Shown: positions 1-9,009 of the stretch, in pieces | Layout: every line of letters begins with the position of its first letter | Numbering within the stretch: position 1 is the first letter of the stretch | Assembly (NCBI GenBank): GCA_947492525.1 | Contig: CANLNQ010000017.1 | Span: 1 to 64,000, forward strand | Reading direction: 5' to 3' | Length of the DNA stretch: 64,000 nucleotides | Origin: an uncultured Granulosicoccus sp. | Lineage (GTDB): Bacteria > Pseudomonadota > Gammaproteobacteria > Granulosicoccales > Granulosicoccaceae | Notes under the pieces: generated by a model | What the model was told of the DNA's origin: nothing | Databases searched by the model: none | The model's input: only the letters and a program-made list of their open reading frames with translations | Program-made: the position numbers and the translations under genes

Positions 1-84
1 CGTGGTGCGTGGTGCGTGGTGCGTGGTGCGTGGTGCGTGGTGCGTGGTGCGTGGTGCGTGGTGCGTGGTGCGTGGTGCGTGGTG
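1..84. repeat. 7-bp tandem repeat, about 12 copies
   Basis: The unit CGTGGTG is repeated head to tail about twelve times without visible variation, and the array runs off the left edge of the window, so its true length is unknown. It lies just downstream of the stop codon of the LysR gene on the minus strand. The perfect copies suggest slippage-prone, length-variable DNA. I see no gene in it. Confidence 0.95.
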
Positions 85-105
85 ATGAAGAGGTTACTTG
101 CTAGC

Positions 106-1008
106 TCACTCCACCAGCCCGGAGGAGGCATCCTGTAACACGGAGACAACATGATCGGCCACCACCCGTATTCGACGGGATGCACTCAGGTCGGCATGCA
201 CCACCAGCCATATCGGTTGCTCGACATCCACCAATGCCGGCAATCTCTGCAGGTCTGTATGGCGAGTCACGAAATCCGGCAGTACGGCCAGACCGATTCC
301 AGCCTGTGCGGCCTTCACCTGAGCTGACAGGGTTGTAGTAGCAAGAGTCAGGGGTCGGCCCTGGAGATGCTGTTCGAGCCATCTGGCAGCCGGAAGCCTG
401 GCGTGTGATTGCGCCCAGCCGATATAGCGATCGTGCATGCCGGATGACACGGTGCCGGGCAATGATCTGCCGTGCAGATAGGAATCACTGCCATAGAGAC
501 CGTAGTGCAAGGAACCGATTCGTCGAATCTTCAGGTTACCGCGCCCCGGTCGGCTCATTCGTACCGCCAGGTCGGCATCGTGCCCATGCAGATTGACCGT
601 GGACGTATCGGTCAATACCTCTACCGTCAGCTCGGGATAGCTCGCCAGCAATGAGGCCAGGGAGGGAATGATGATGTCATTGGCCAGCGTCTCGGCCGTT
701 GCCAGACGAACATGACCGCTGACGTCATCCAGCGATGTCGGCTGCTGCTGAAATCCGTGCATCGCGTGTTCCAGTTGCTCGGCCCTGGGCAACAGCGCCT
801 CCCCTTCGCGACTCAGGTGGTAACCGGACTGATGGCGCAGGAACAAGGTGTGTCCCAGCGCTTCCTCCAGCCGCTCTATCCTTCTCGACACGGTCGCCAC
901 ACCCAGGCCGAGCTCCGTGGCAGCGGCACTGAGGGTGCCCTGTCTGGCGATGGCAAGAAACACGGGGGCATCATCCCAGTGCAATCGCTTGGGGCCGGCA
1001 TTTTTCAT
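106..1008 (-). CDS. LysR-family transcriptional regulator
   Basis: This 300-residue protein has the standard LysR layout. A winged helix-turn-helix sits at about residues 12-70 ([20 protein letters not shown] is the recognition region), followed by a linker helix and a periplasmic-binding-protein-like effector domain from about residue 90. Full LysR proteins are about 300 residues, so it is complete. It is transcribed away from the aldo/keto reductase gene at 1098, with an 89-bp spacer between the start codons. That is the classical arrangement in which a LysR protein controls its divergent neighbour and itself. The effector is not evident from the sequence. Confidence 0.93.
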   Translation of the reverse strand: MKNAGPKRLHWDDAPVFLAIARQGTLSAAATELGLGVATVSRRIERLEEALGHTLFLRHQSGYHLSREGEALLPRAEQLEHAMHGFQQQPTSLDDVSGHVRLATAETLANDIIIPSLASLLASYPELTVEVLTDTSTVNLHGHDADLAVRMSRPGRGNLKIRRIGSLHYGLYGSDSYLHGRSLPGTVSSGMHDRYIGWAQSHARLPAARWLEQHLQGRPLTLATTTLSAQVKAAQAGIGLAVLPDFVTRHTDLQRLPALVDVEQPIWLVVHADLSASRRIRVVADHVVSVLQDASSGLVE

Positions 1009-1097
1009 CGATGAAATACGGCTTTCGGTTTACGGAGGTCGCACTATCGCAACCGGAAAGCCATACTGCAACTTTTCATGCAACCGAGGAACAAGCC

Positions 1098-2066
<969 letters not shown>

Positions 2067-2078
<12 letters not shown>

Positions 2079-2096
2079 ATGCCTGAATGCCTGAGG
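2067..2096. repeat. Short 8-bp tandem repeat over the stop codon of the aldo/keto reductase gene
   Basis: CTGAATGC is repeated three times and then decays into related CTGAGGGC/TTGATGGC words. The stop codon of the reductase lies inside the array, so copy-number change would alter the last residues or the 3' spacer. The adjacent 2097-2191 spacer holds no gene. Confidence 0.7.
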
Positions 2097-2191
2097 GCTT
2101 AAGGGCTTGATGGCTTGATGAACTGACCGTCGGATGTGACGAGCCGCTCTCCCCACGCGCCAGGGGGCGCTTGCCACTGAACCGGGCGGGA

Positions 2192-2524
2192 TCAGCCCTG
2201 CTCCGAGACCGCGGTATCGGCTGCTGCCACATCAGCCAGTTGCTGCACGGCCTGCTTCAATAGCTGCAGTTCGGCGCTGAGCTGGTGTACCGAATCCATC
2301 ATCAGATTGGCTGCTATGGTCATCCGCTCTTCAGGGCTGCGGCCCTGCGAGGCCAATTCGAAGGAATCCAGTGCCTGTCGCCCGGCCTGGGCATTCTCGG
2401 GCGTGAGACGCAGCAGCTCGATCATCAGGGTCGCCTGCCGTCGCGCCTCGAATTCTTCGGGGTTCTCCAGATAGAGACCTGCCCAGTCGTCGAAATCGAA
2501 ATCGTCGCTTGAAATCTGCTGCAT
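2192..2524 (-). CDS. DUF3135-like small acidic protein
   Basis: A small soluble protein of about 110 residues. The N-terminal pattern FDFDDWAGLYLENPEEFEARR matches the conserved acidic start of DUF3135 proteins from gammaproteobacteria (family recalled from memory). The C-terminal half is helical and Gln/Leu-rich and could form a coiled coil. I chose ATG at 2524, which sits next to an in-frame TTG and has a G-rich ribosome site about six bases upstream. It converges on the aldo/keto reductase gene and is divergent from the ModA-like gene. Function is unknown for the family. Confidence 0.75.
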   Translation of the reverse strand: MQQISSDDFDFDDWAGLYLENPEEFEARRQATLMIELLRLTPENAQAGRQALDSFELASQGRSPEERMTIAANLMMDSVHQLSAELQLLKQAVQQLADVAAADTAVSEQG

Positions 2525-2767
2525 CAACTGCCCCCGGCCATGCCTGATTCGTCAGAGCTCCATTCTGCATATTGTCAGCGCTGGCAGTGTGTTGTGGCAC
2601 ACAGTAGCGGCACCCTTGGCGGCGAGCTGTCCACACGCACGCCGATTTCGTGATCCGCACAACCGGGCTGCGATCAAAGTGACGGGCATCAAACACATTC
2701 AACAAACACTCTCAGTGTGTTAGATTTTCATAAGAATTGTTTATTCTGTAAATTAAACATAATTAAT

Positions 2768-3661
2768 ATGGATATCAACCCGTTGTTATCAACGCCGTCC
2801 AGGGTGCGTGCCAAAAGACTGGCAGCAGTGCTGTTGCTCCTGTGCGCAGGCCGTGTGAGCCTGGCGCTCGCCGAGGAAAACACCGTCAGTTCCCACAACG
2901 CGCATGAGGACGCACCTCACTCCATGAAACGACTTCTTGCCGCTGGCAGCCTGACAGTGGCGATGACCGAACTCATCAATGCATGGTCCGAGCAGAGCGG
3001 GAACGTCGTGGAAGCCGACTTTGCCCCCTCCGGCCTGCTGCGCAAGCGGATCGAAGCCGGCGAACCCGCCCACATATTCGCCTCTGCCAACATGCGTCAT
3101 CCTGAAACGCTGCACCAATCAGGTTTGAGCGGCCCCGTGGTGATGTTCGCGCGCAACCAACTGTGCGCACTCACAGCCCCCGGTCTGAACATCGCCAGTG
3201 CAGATCTGCTGCCGATGCTGCTTGACGAATCGATCAGGGTCGCTACCTCGACACCGGGAGCAGACCCCTCCGGTGACTACGCCTTCGCGCTGTTTGCCAA
3301 GGCCGAGCAGTTGCATGCGGGTGCTCAGCAGATTCTCGAGACCCGCTCCCTGCAGCTTACCGGCGGCCCGGACAGCAAGCCGGCTCCCGAAGGACGCAAT
3401 ACCTACGCCTGGGTCATGGAGACCGGCCAGGCAGATATCTTTCTGACCTATTGCACCAATGCCGTTCTGGCATGCAAGGAAGTACCCGGCCTCGGTATTG
3501 TCACGGTGCCGGACGCACTGGCCGTGGGCGCAGACTACGGTCTGACAGTGCTTAAAGGCGCGCCCGAGAGTGCCTCCGATCTGGCGCTGCATATTCTCTC
3601 CCCCGCACGGCAGGCAATTCTTGCCGACTACGGTTTCAGCACCGTGACGCTGCCGCGTTGA
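2768..3661 (+). CDS. ModA-like oxyanion-binding periplasmic protein
   Basis: About 297 residues with a signal peptide (a basic RVRAKR stretch, a Leu-rich core and an ALA cleavage site before EENT). The mature part follows the ModA/class II binding-protein pattern: AAGSLTVAMTELI, then a PSG..L.KRIE.GEPA.IFASANM segment, then VATSTPGADPSGDYA near the oxyanion site. The family binds molybdate or tungstate. An in-frame GTG at 2717 would give a longer N-terminus without a proper signal start. Three genes for a BtuCDF-type importer follow directly. This gene therefore probably contributes to the same uptake locus, although a ModA protein normally partners with ModB rather than a BtuC-fold permease. 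Confidence 0.8.
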   Translation: MDINPLLSTPSRVRAKRLAAVLLLLCAGRVSLALAEENTVSSHNAHEDAPHSMKRLLAAGSLTVAMTELINAWSEQSGNVVEADFAPSGLLRKRIEAGEPAHIFASANMRHPETLHQSGLSGPVVMFARNQLCALTAPGLNIASADLLPMLLDESIRVATSTPGADPSGDYAFALFAKAEQLHAGAQQILETRSLQLTGGPDSKPAPEGRNTYAWVMETGQADIFLTYCTNAVLACKEVPGLGIVTVPDALAVGADYGLTVLKGAPESASDLALHILSPARQAILADYGFSTVTLPR

Positions 3662-3743
3662 GCCTCGACCCCATGCTCCTCGACAGCCGCAGGGGTCTCT
3701 TTCAAGCGCCTGTCAAGTCAGACGCCAACCCGGGAATGCCCCC

Positions 3744-4823
3744 ATGACTGCCAGCAGAACGACGATGAATACCACCGCGGCAGCACGCTTGCTGGCCATC
3801 TTTCTGGTCGCGCTGTTGTTCGGTTCACCGGCCCTGGCTCAACGGACCGTCACCGACAGCGCCGGCAGAACCGTTGATATTCCTGACACGATCAACCGGG
3901 TATTTGCCGCAGGTCCGCCGGCCTCGGTGCTAGTCTATGTGCTGCGGCCCGACACGCTGACAGGCTGGCCGCGCGCGCTGCGCGACAACGAGCGCCCCTA
4001 CATCGCCAGTGCCTACCGGGACCTGCCCGAGACCGGCAGACTCACCGGCCGAGGTGGCGAGGCAAATCTGGAAGCACTGCTCAAGGCCAAACCCGATCTC
4101 ATCGTCGACTTCGGCTCCATCAGAGACACGTATATCGATCTTGCCGACCGTGTACAACAGCAGACAGGCATCCCTTACCTTCTGATCGACGGCCGCTTCG
4201 AGCAGACACCGGCCGCGCTGCGATTGCTCGGTGAGGTGCTCGGGGTGGCAGAACGCGGGGAGCTTCTGGCAGACGAGGCAGAGACGCTGTTCGAGACAGT
4301 CGAGACCATCAGTGCTGGCAAGGCCCCGAGCGATCGCCCCCGTGTGTATCTGGCACGAGGCCCGCAGGGACTGGAGAGCGGCACGACGGGATCCATCAAT
4401 ACGGAAATCATCGAACGCGCCGGAGGCCGCAACGTCATCGACGCCGGCGACAACAGGCCCGGTTCCCTGGTGCAGCTGTCCATGGAAAATCTCATTGCCA
4501 TCGATCCTGATGTCATCGTCACCTGGGACATGAACTTCTTTCACTCGGCGCAGAGGTCACCGTTGTGGAAAGGAATCAGTGCCGTGCAGCATGAACAGCT
4601 CTATCTGTCACCCACAGCCCCTTTCGGCTGGATTGACAGGCCGCCGTCCCTGAATCGATTGATGGGTCTGGCCTGGATGTCGCGTCTGCTCTACCCGGAC
4701 CAATGGAGCAGCACGCTGGCCGAGGACGCACGCCGATTCTATCGCCAGTGGTATCAGGTAGACCTGACTGATAGAGAACTGGGCGTATTGTTGTCATGGG
4801 CCGAGGGTCGTCCACCCGAATGA
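3744..4823 (+). CDS. BtuF/FepB-fold (class III) ABC binding protein, probably molybdate, tungstate or metal chelate
   Basis: 359 residues with a clear signal peptide ending at ALAQ (about residue 33). The mature protein starts RTVTDSAGRTVDIPD, the usual opening of class III binding proteins. It contains the helical backbone segment LEALLKAKPDLIVDFGS and the late motif FGWIDRPPSLNRLMGLAW, seen in a subgroup of metal/oxyanion binders. The stop overlaps the start of the permease gene (ATGA at 4820), so the two are translationally coupled. The ModA-like gene upstream suggests molybdate or tungstate, as in the MolBCA system of Haemophilus. An iron-chelate or cobalamin substrate is equally compatible with the fold. 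Confidence 0.85.
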   Translation: MTASRTTMNTTAAARLLAIFLVALLFGSPALAQRTVTDSAGRTVDIPDTINRVFAAGPPASVLVYVLRPDTLTGWPRALRDNERPYIASAYRDLPETGRLTGRGGEANLEALLKAKPDLIVDFGSIRDTYIDLADRVQQQTGIPYLLIDGRFEQTPAALRLLGEVLGVAERGELLADEAETLFETVETISAGKAPSDRPRVYLARGPQGLESGTTGSINTEIIERAGGRNVIDAGDNRPGSLVQLSMENLIAIDPDVIVTWDMNFFHSAQRSPLWKGISAVQHEQLYLSPTAPFGWIDRPPSLNRLMGLAWMSRLLYPDQWSSTLAEDARRFYRQWYQVDLTDRELGVLLSWAEGRPPE

Positions 4824-5893
4824 GTGCCCAGGCCGAGCGGCAGGCCCTGCAGCGCCGGGAATCCTTCCCGCCACCAACCGGTAATGCAAGCCCGGCAGCG
4901 ACCCCGTGGAAACTGCATACGGCCCAGGGTCTGGTAGCAGCGCTTCTGCTGACGGCCATCGTTACCGCGATTCTGGTCGGCCCGTATCCGCTTACGGTCG
5001 GACAGGCCCTGTCCGCGCTGCTCGGTAGCGATGACCCGCAGGCCAGAACAGTCATTCTGCAGATCCGTCTGCCTCGCGTTACGGCGGCTCTGCTGACCGG
5101 CGCATCGCTGGCAGCCGCTGGTGCAGCCTACCAGACGCTCTTCAGAAACCCACTGGTGTCGCCAGACATTCTCGGCGTATCGGCAGGCGCCGGACTGGGT
5201 GCTGTTCTTGGCATATTTCTGTCTCTACCCGTCATCCTGATTCAGCTCTCGGCCTTCTTCGGCGGCATGGCGGCGGTGTTGGTCGTCGCCTTCATCGTTC
5301 GCCTGACACGACTGTCGGACCCGACCCTGGCGCTGGTGCTGACAGGGGTCGTGGTTGGCGCTCTGGCCGGCGCCATGACCTCTTTACTCAAGATCATGGC
5401 AGACCCCTACGATCAGTTGCCCGCCATCACCTTCTGGCTACTCGGCTCGCTTGCCAGCATCACCACGGCAGATGTCGCCCCGGTGCTGCCATTGGTCCTG
5501 CTGGGTCTGCTGCCTCTGATTCTGCTGCGCTGGCGCATCAACCTGCTGGCATTCGGTGACGAGGAATCACGAGCCCTCGGCGTCGAGGCCGGTCGATTGC
5601 GCATCATGATCATCATGGCCGCTACCTTGATCACGGCCAGTGTCACGGCCATCGCCGGCGTCATCGGCTGGGTCGGCCTGATCATCCCGCATATGGCACG
5701 CATGCTGGTCGGCCCGGGATTTTCGCGATTGCTGCCGATGTCGATGGCTCTGGGTGCAGCCTATCTACTGATCATCGACACACTGGCTCGCTCGCTGTCC
5801 AGTGTCGAAACACCGATCGGCATCCTCACCGCCATTATCGGCGCCCCCTTCTTCGTGGCGTTGCTGGCCCGGGGCCGACCCCAATGGCAATGA
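4820..5893 (+). CDS. FecCD/BtuC-type ABC transporter permease
   Basis: Integral inner-membrane permease of 357 residues with about ten hydrophobic segments. Diagnostic FecCD motifs are present: RLPRVTAALLTGASLAAAG near the N-terminus, NPLVSPDILGVSAGAGLG, and the coupling region GVIGWVGLIIPHMAR. I prefer ATG at 4820, in the ATGA overlap with the upstream stop, over ATG at 4796, because the overlap pattern is the rule in this cluster. A hydrophilic N-terminal extension of about 40 residues precedes the first membrane segment. The permease pairs with the binding protein upstream and the ATPase downstream. Confidence 0.93.
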   Translation: MSAQAERQALQRRESFPPPTGNASPAATPWKLHTAQGLVAALLLTAIVTAILVGPYPLTVGQALSALLGSDDPQARTVILQIRLPRVTAALLTGASLAAAGAAYQTLFRNPLVSPDILGVSAGAGLGAVLGIFLSLPVILIQLSAFFGGMAAVLVVAFIVRLTRLSDPTLALVLTGVVVGALAGAMTSLLKIMADPYDQLPAITFWLLGSLASITTADVAPVLPLVLLGLLPLILLRWRINLLAFGDEESRALGVEAGRLRIMIIMAATLITASVTAIAGVIGWVGLIIPHMARMLVGPGFSRLLPMSMALGAAYLLIIDTLARSLSSVETPIGILTAIIGAPFFVALLARGRPQWQ

Positions 5894-6666
5894 GCCTGGC
5901 CTGCCACGGCCTATCGATCGGACACGGATCCCGCACACTGTGCAGCGACATCGACATGGCCTTGTCCGGCGGTGACATCGTCTGTTTGCTGGGAGCCAAT
6001 GGTTGTGGCAAGACGACCTTGTTCAAGACGTTACTGGGCCTGATGCCCCCTCTGGCCGGCGAGATACAGCTGTGTGGACAAGCACTGAGTACGCTTGGCA
6101 GAGCGCAGATTGCCAGATCGCTAGCCTATGTACCGCAGCAGCATGCACCGCCGTTTCCGTACTCGGTGGCCGAAGTGGTACTCATGGCGAGAGCTGCGCA
6201 CCTGCCTGTCTTTGCCCAGCCGGGGAAAGCGGACTACCTTGCTGTCAATGATGCCCTGCTGCAGCTTGGCATCGGGGACCTGAAGCATCATGACTACTCG
6301 CGGCTTTCCGGCGGGCAACGACAGCTGGTGCTCATCGCCAGAGCGCTGGCGCAGAAGACACCCTTCATCATTCTGGATGAGCCCACGGCCAGCCTCGACT
6401 TCGGCAACGAGGCCATTGTGCTGAATCAGGTTCAGGCCCTCGGCCGGCAGGCGGCGGATCAGAATCGAGGGATCATTCTCTCCACCCACGACCCCGATCA
6501 GGCCTTCGCGCTCGATGCCAGAGTGCTTCTGATGCACGCCGGCCGGGTCATCGCCGACGGCGCGGCCCATTCGGTTCTGACCAGTGCCGCCCTCAGCCAG
6601 GCCTACGGCACGTCGATAGCGGTTGAACGCACGGCCAGCGGCAGGATGGTCTGTCTGCCCGGGTAA
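5890..6666 (+). CDS. BtuD/FecE-type ABC transporter ATPase
   Basis: About 258 residues with all ABC ATPase landmarks: Walker A GANGCGKTT, Q-loop YVPQQHA, signature LSGGQRQL, Walker B FIILDEPTASLD and the switch His in LSTHDPDQA. The start ATG at 5890 overlaps the stop of the permease gene (ATGA). This is the energising subunit of the 2768-6666 uptake locus. It is a cytoplasmic protein bound to the permease. The following 194 bp, up to the aminotransferase gene, contain no gene or clear terminator. Confidence 0.94.
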   Translation: MSLACHGLSIGHGSRTLCSDIDMALSGGDIVCLLGANGCGKTTLFKTLLGLMPPLAGEIQLCGQALSTLGRAQIARSLAYVPQQHAPPFPYSVAEVVLMARAAHLPVFAQPGKADYLAVNDALLQLGIGDLKHHDYSRLSGGQRQLVLIARALAQKTPFIILDEPTASLDFGNEAIVLNQVQALGRQAADQNRGIILSTHDPDQAFALDARVLLMHAGRVIADGAAHSVLTSAALSQAYGTSIAVERTASGRMVCLPG

Positions 6667-6860
6667 GCAAGGTGGCGCCGGTGCCAAACAGCCAGTCGGG
6701 TTTCCCGGCAGACAGCACACGGCCACGAACGGCTCTCACGCTGCCATTTGACGCTATGCTTGGCCATCAGATCGGTTCACCACTCACTCTGCTCGCCCCC
6801 GTGCCTGCCGAGGTAGTCCGGTAGCTGCACCTTCCTATTTTCCGTTCGGGGTACTTCAAC

Positions 6861-7955
6861 ATGTCCATATCCTTCACGCCACTGGTACAGGGCCTGCCGG
6901 CCAGCGTCCCCTTTACCGGCCCCGAAACCCTCGAACGCAGGCTGGGCCACCCGTTCAAGGCGCGCCTGGGAGCCAATGAAAGCGCCTTCGGCCTGTCGGA
7001 ACTGGCTGTCCAGGCACTGCATGAACACATTGGTACCGAGGGATGCAGCTGGTACGGGGACCCGGAGAACCATCAGTTACGCGAAGCGCTGAGCCGGAAA
7101 CACGGCATCGCCATGGACAACCTCTGTGTCGATGCCGGCATCGATGCCTTGCTGGGATTGACGGTACGCCTGCTGGTACAGGCAGGCGATGCCGTGGTGA
7201 CCTCACTGGGTGCCTACCCCACCTTCAATTATCATGTCGCAGGCTTTGGTGGACACTTGCATACCGTCCCCTACGTCGAGTATCACGAGAACCCGACAGC
7301 CTTGCTCGAAGCGGCAGCCACGCACCAGGCGCGCCTGGTGTATCTGTCGAACCCGGATAATCCCATGGGTACCAGCCTGTCGGCCGATGCGGTGCAATCG
7401 ATGATTGACCAACTTCCCACTGACTGCGTACTGCTGCTCGATGAAGCCTACGCAGAGTTCATGTCGGATCAACAGGTACCGGCGCTGAACATGGACAACC
7501 CGCAGGTGCTGCGCTACCGAACCTTTTCCAAGGCCTATGGCATGGCCGGCATGCGCATTGGCTACGTGATGGGGAATGCGGAAGTCATTGCAGGCTTCAA
7601 CCGGATTCGCAATCATTTCGCAGTCAATCGCCTTGCACAGATTGCTGCTGAAGCCTCCTTGCGGGATGCCGACATGCTGCCCCGTGTCATGCAGCGGGTC
7701 AACGAAGGCCGGCAGCGCATCTATGATCTGGCCGACGAACTGCATTTGCCGTGGCTACGCTCATCGACCAATTTCGTGGCGGTGGATCTGGGCTCGGCGG
7801 CAAGAGCCAATGCACTGCTGCAGCAACTCGAGCAGGCCGGAATCTTCCTGCGAAAGCCCATGGTGGCCCCGCATGACAGCTTCCTTCGCATCGGGGTTGG
7901 TACCGAAGAAGAGCATGCTCTGTTTGAAGAGGAGTTCAAGCGACTAGTGGCATGA
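6861..7955 (+). CDS. HisC-like class I/II PLP aminotransferase
   Basis: 364 residues of the fold-type I aminotransferase family, closest in pattern to histidinol-phosphate aminotransferase. Visible landmarks are the substrate/cofactor segment LGANESAFG, the NPDNPMG loop, LLLDEAYAEF with the PLP-contacting Asp, the Schiff-base Lys in TFSKAYGMAGMRIGY, and a C-terminal Arg in FLRIGVGTEEE. No other his genes are nearby. It may therefore act on a different amino acid rather than in histidine synthesis. The stop codon lies five bases before the left end of the IS1-like element. Confidence 0.88.
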   Translation: MSISFTPLVQGLPASVPFTGPETLERRLGHPFKARLGANESAFGLSELAVQALHEHIGTEGCSWYGDPENHQLREALSRKHGIAMDNLCVDAGIDALLGLTVRLLVQAGDAVVTSLGAYPTFNYHVAGFGGHLHTVPYVEYHENPTALLEAAATHQARLVYLSNPDNPMGTSLSADAVQSMIDQLPTDCVLLLDEAYAEFMSDQQVPALNMDNPQVLRYRTFSKAYGMAGMRIGYVMGNAEVIAGFNRIRNHFAVNRLAQIAAEASLRDADMLPRVMQRVNEGRQRIYDLADELHLPWLRSSTNFVAVDLGSAARANALLQQLEQAGIFLRKPMVAPHDSFLRIGVGTEEEHALFEEEFKRLVA

Positions 7956-7959
7956 TCAG

Positions 7960-9005
7960 AACTGGCCCACTTCACTGTGTTCGGTAAAACAGGGTATGCT
8001 GTAAACGCTACTTTCAATCAATGGTTTATAAGGATATGAACCCAGAATGTCCGCGCTGCCGCGCAAACGGCAACGAGGTGTCTCGCCATGGCACCTATTA
8101 TCGACGCTGTGATGCCCGAGCCATCGACCGGTTTCGCTGCAAGGCCTGCCGCAGCACCTTCTCCCGTGCCACCGACACACCGGCCTTCAGGCAGAAGAAA
8201 CGACGCATCAATCAGCCGCTGATGGCCTTGCTCAGTGCCTGTGTGTCGATGCGCCGGGCCGCCCTGCTACTGAACGTGTCACGCAGCACGATCAGCCGAC
8301 GGCTGGTGTATCTGGGCGAACAGGCAAGGTTACAGGAGGAGCGCCTGCTGGACAGAGAGGCCCCGGTCAGACAGGTGCAACTGGATGACCTGATCACCCT
8401 GGAGCACACAAAATGCAAGCCCTTGAGCGTCTGCGTGGTGGTCGACAGCCAGCGCCGGTTGATACAGGGATTCGGGGTGGCGCGTATTCCGGCCAGTGGC
8501 AATCTGGCGGCGATCTCCCGCAAGAAGTACGGAAAACGCCCCGATGAGAGCAGAAAGATGCGCGAGGAGCTGTTTGCCGAGGTGCAGCACCGGATCCATG
8601 CGGAGGCCTGCTTCAGCACCGACGGGCATGATCAGTACACCACATTGATCCAACGCCATTTTCCAGAAAGCTCACATGCGGTGCACCCGAGTAAACGCGG
8701 TTGCGTGACCGGACAGGGGGAGCTCAAGAAGGTCGGCTTCGATCCCCTGTTCTCGATCAATCACACCCTGGCCATGCTTCGGGCCAACATCAACCGCCTG
8801 GTCCGCCGTACCTGGTGCACCACGAAGAAACCCGAGGCATTGGTGCACCATCTGTGGATCTATGTAGCCACCCATAACCGCATGATTCGGCAGACGCTGG
8901 CCAGGCAAAGTCCGACTACAGAATGACGCTGATGTAGCGGATCACTCATTAATGCAACTCTGGTAATACAAGATGAGAGATCAAACACACTGATCGAGGC
9001 CAGTT
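7960..9005 (+). mobile_element. IS1-like insertion sequence with 24-bp imperfect terminal inverted repeats
   Basis: The ends 7960-7983 and 8982-9005 form an inverted repeat matching at 18 of 24 positions, including an uninterrupted AACTGGCC at the outer tip and TGTGTT inside. One transposase gene lies between them. The element is about 1046 bp. It sits exactly between two stop codons, 7955 on the left and 9010 on the right. I could not see a convincing target-site duplication. The element is therefore old, or the true tips differ by a few bases. Confidence 0.7.
8021..8926 (+). CDS. IS1-like transposase (zinc ribbon, HTH, DDE)
   Basis: About 301 residues. The N-terminus carries a zinc ribbon (CPRC, then CKAC about 35 residues later). 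A helix-turn-helix region follows (MRRAALLLNVSRSTISRR), and then an IS1 InsB-like catalytic domain with LDDLITLE, VVVDSQRR and STDGHDQY as candidate acidic positions. The final helical segment has the N..R..R.W pattern of that domain. Unlike classical IS1, which makes InsAB' by frameshifting, both parts are in one reading frame. ATG 8036 is an alternative start. The gene looks intact, but only one copy is in the window. Confidence 0.8.
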   Translation: MVYKDMNPECPRCRANGNEVSRHGTYYRRCDARAIDRFRCKACRSTFSRATDTPAFRQKKRRINQPLMALLSACVSMRRAALLLNVSRSTISRRLVYLGEQARLQEERLLDREAPVRQVQLDDLITLEHTKCKPLSVCVVVDSQRRLIQGFGVARIPASGNLAAISRKKYGKRPDESRKMREELFAEVQHRIHAEACFSTDGHDQYTTLIQRHFPESSHAVHPSKRGCVTGQGELKKVGFDPLFSINHTLAMLRANINRLVRRTWCTTKKPEALVHHLWIYVATHNRMIRQTLARQSPTTE

Positions 9006-9009
9006 TAGT

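Noticed and set aside
6861-7955. Histidine biosynthesis gene hisC proper
   Set aside because: The enzyme family fits, but there are no other his genes and the context is transport, so I did not assign the symbol.
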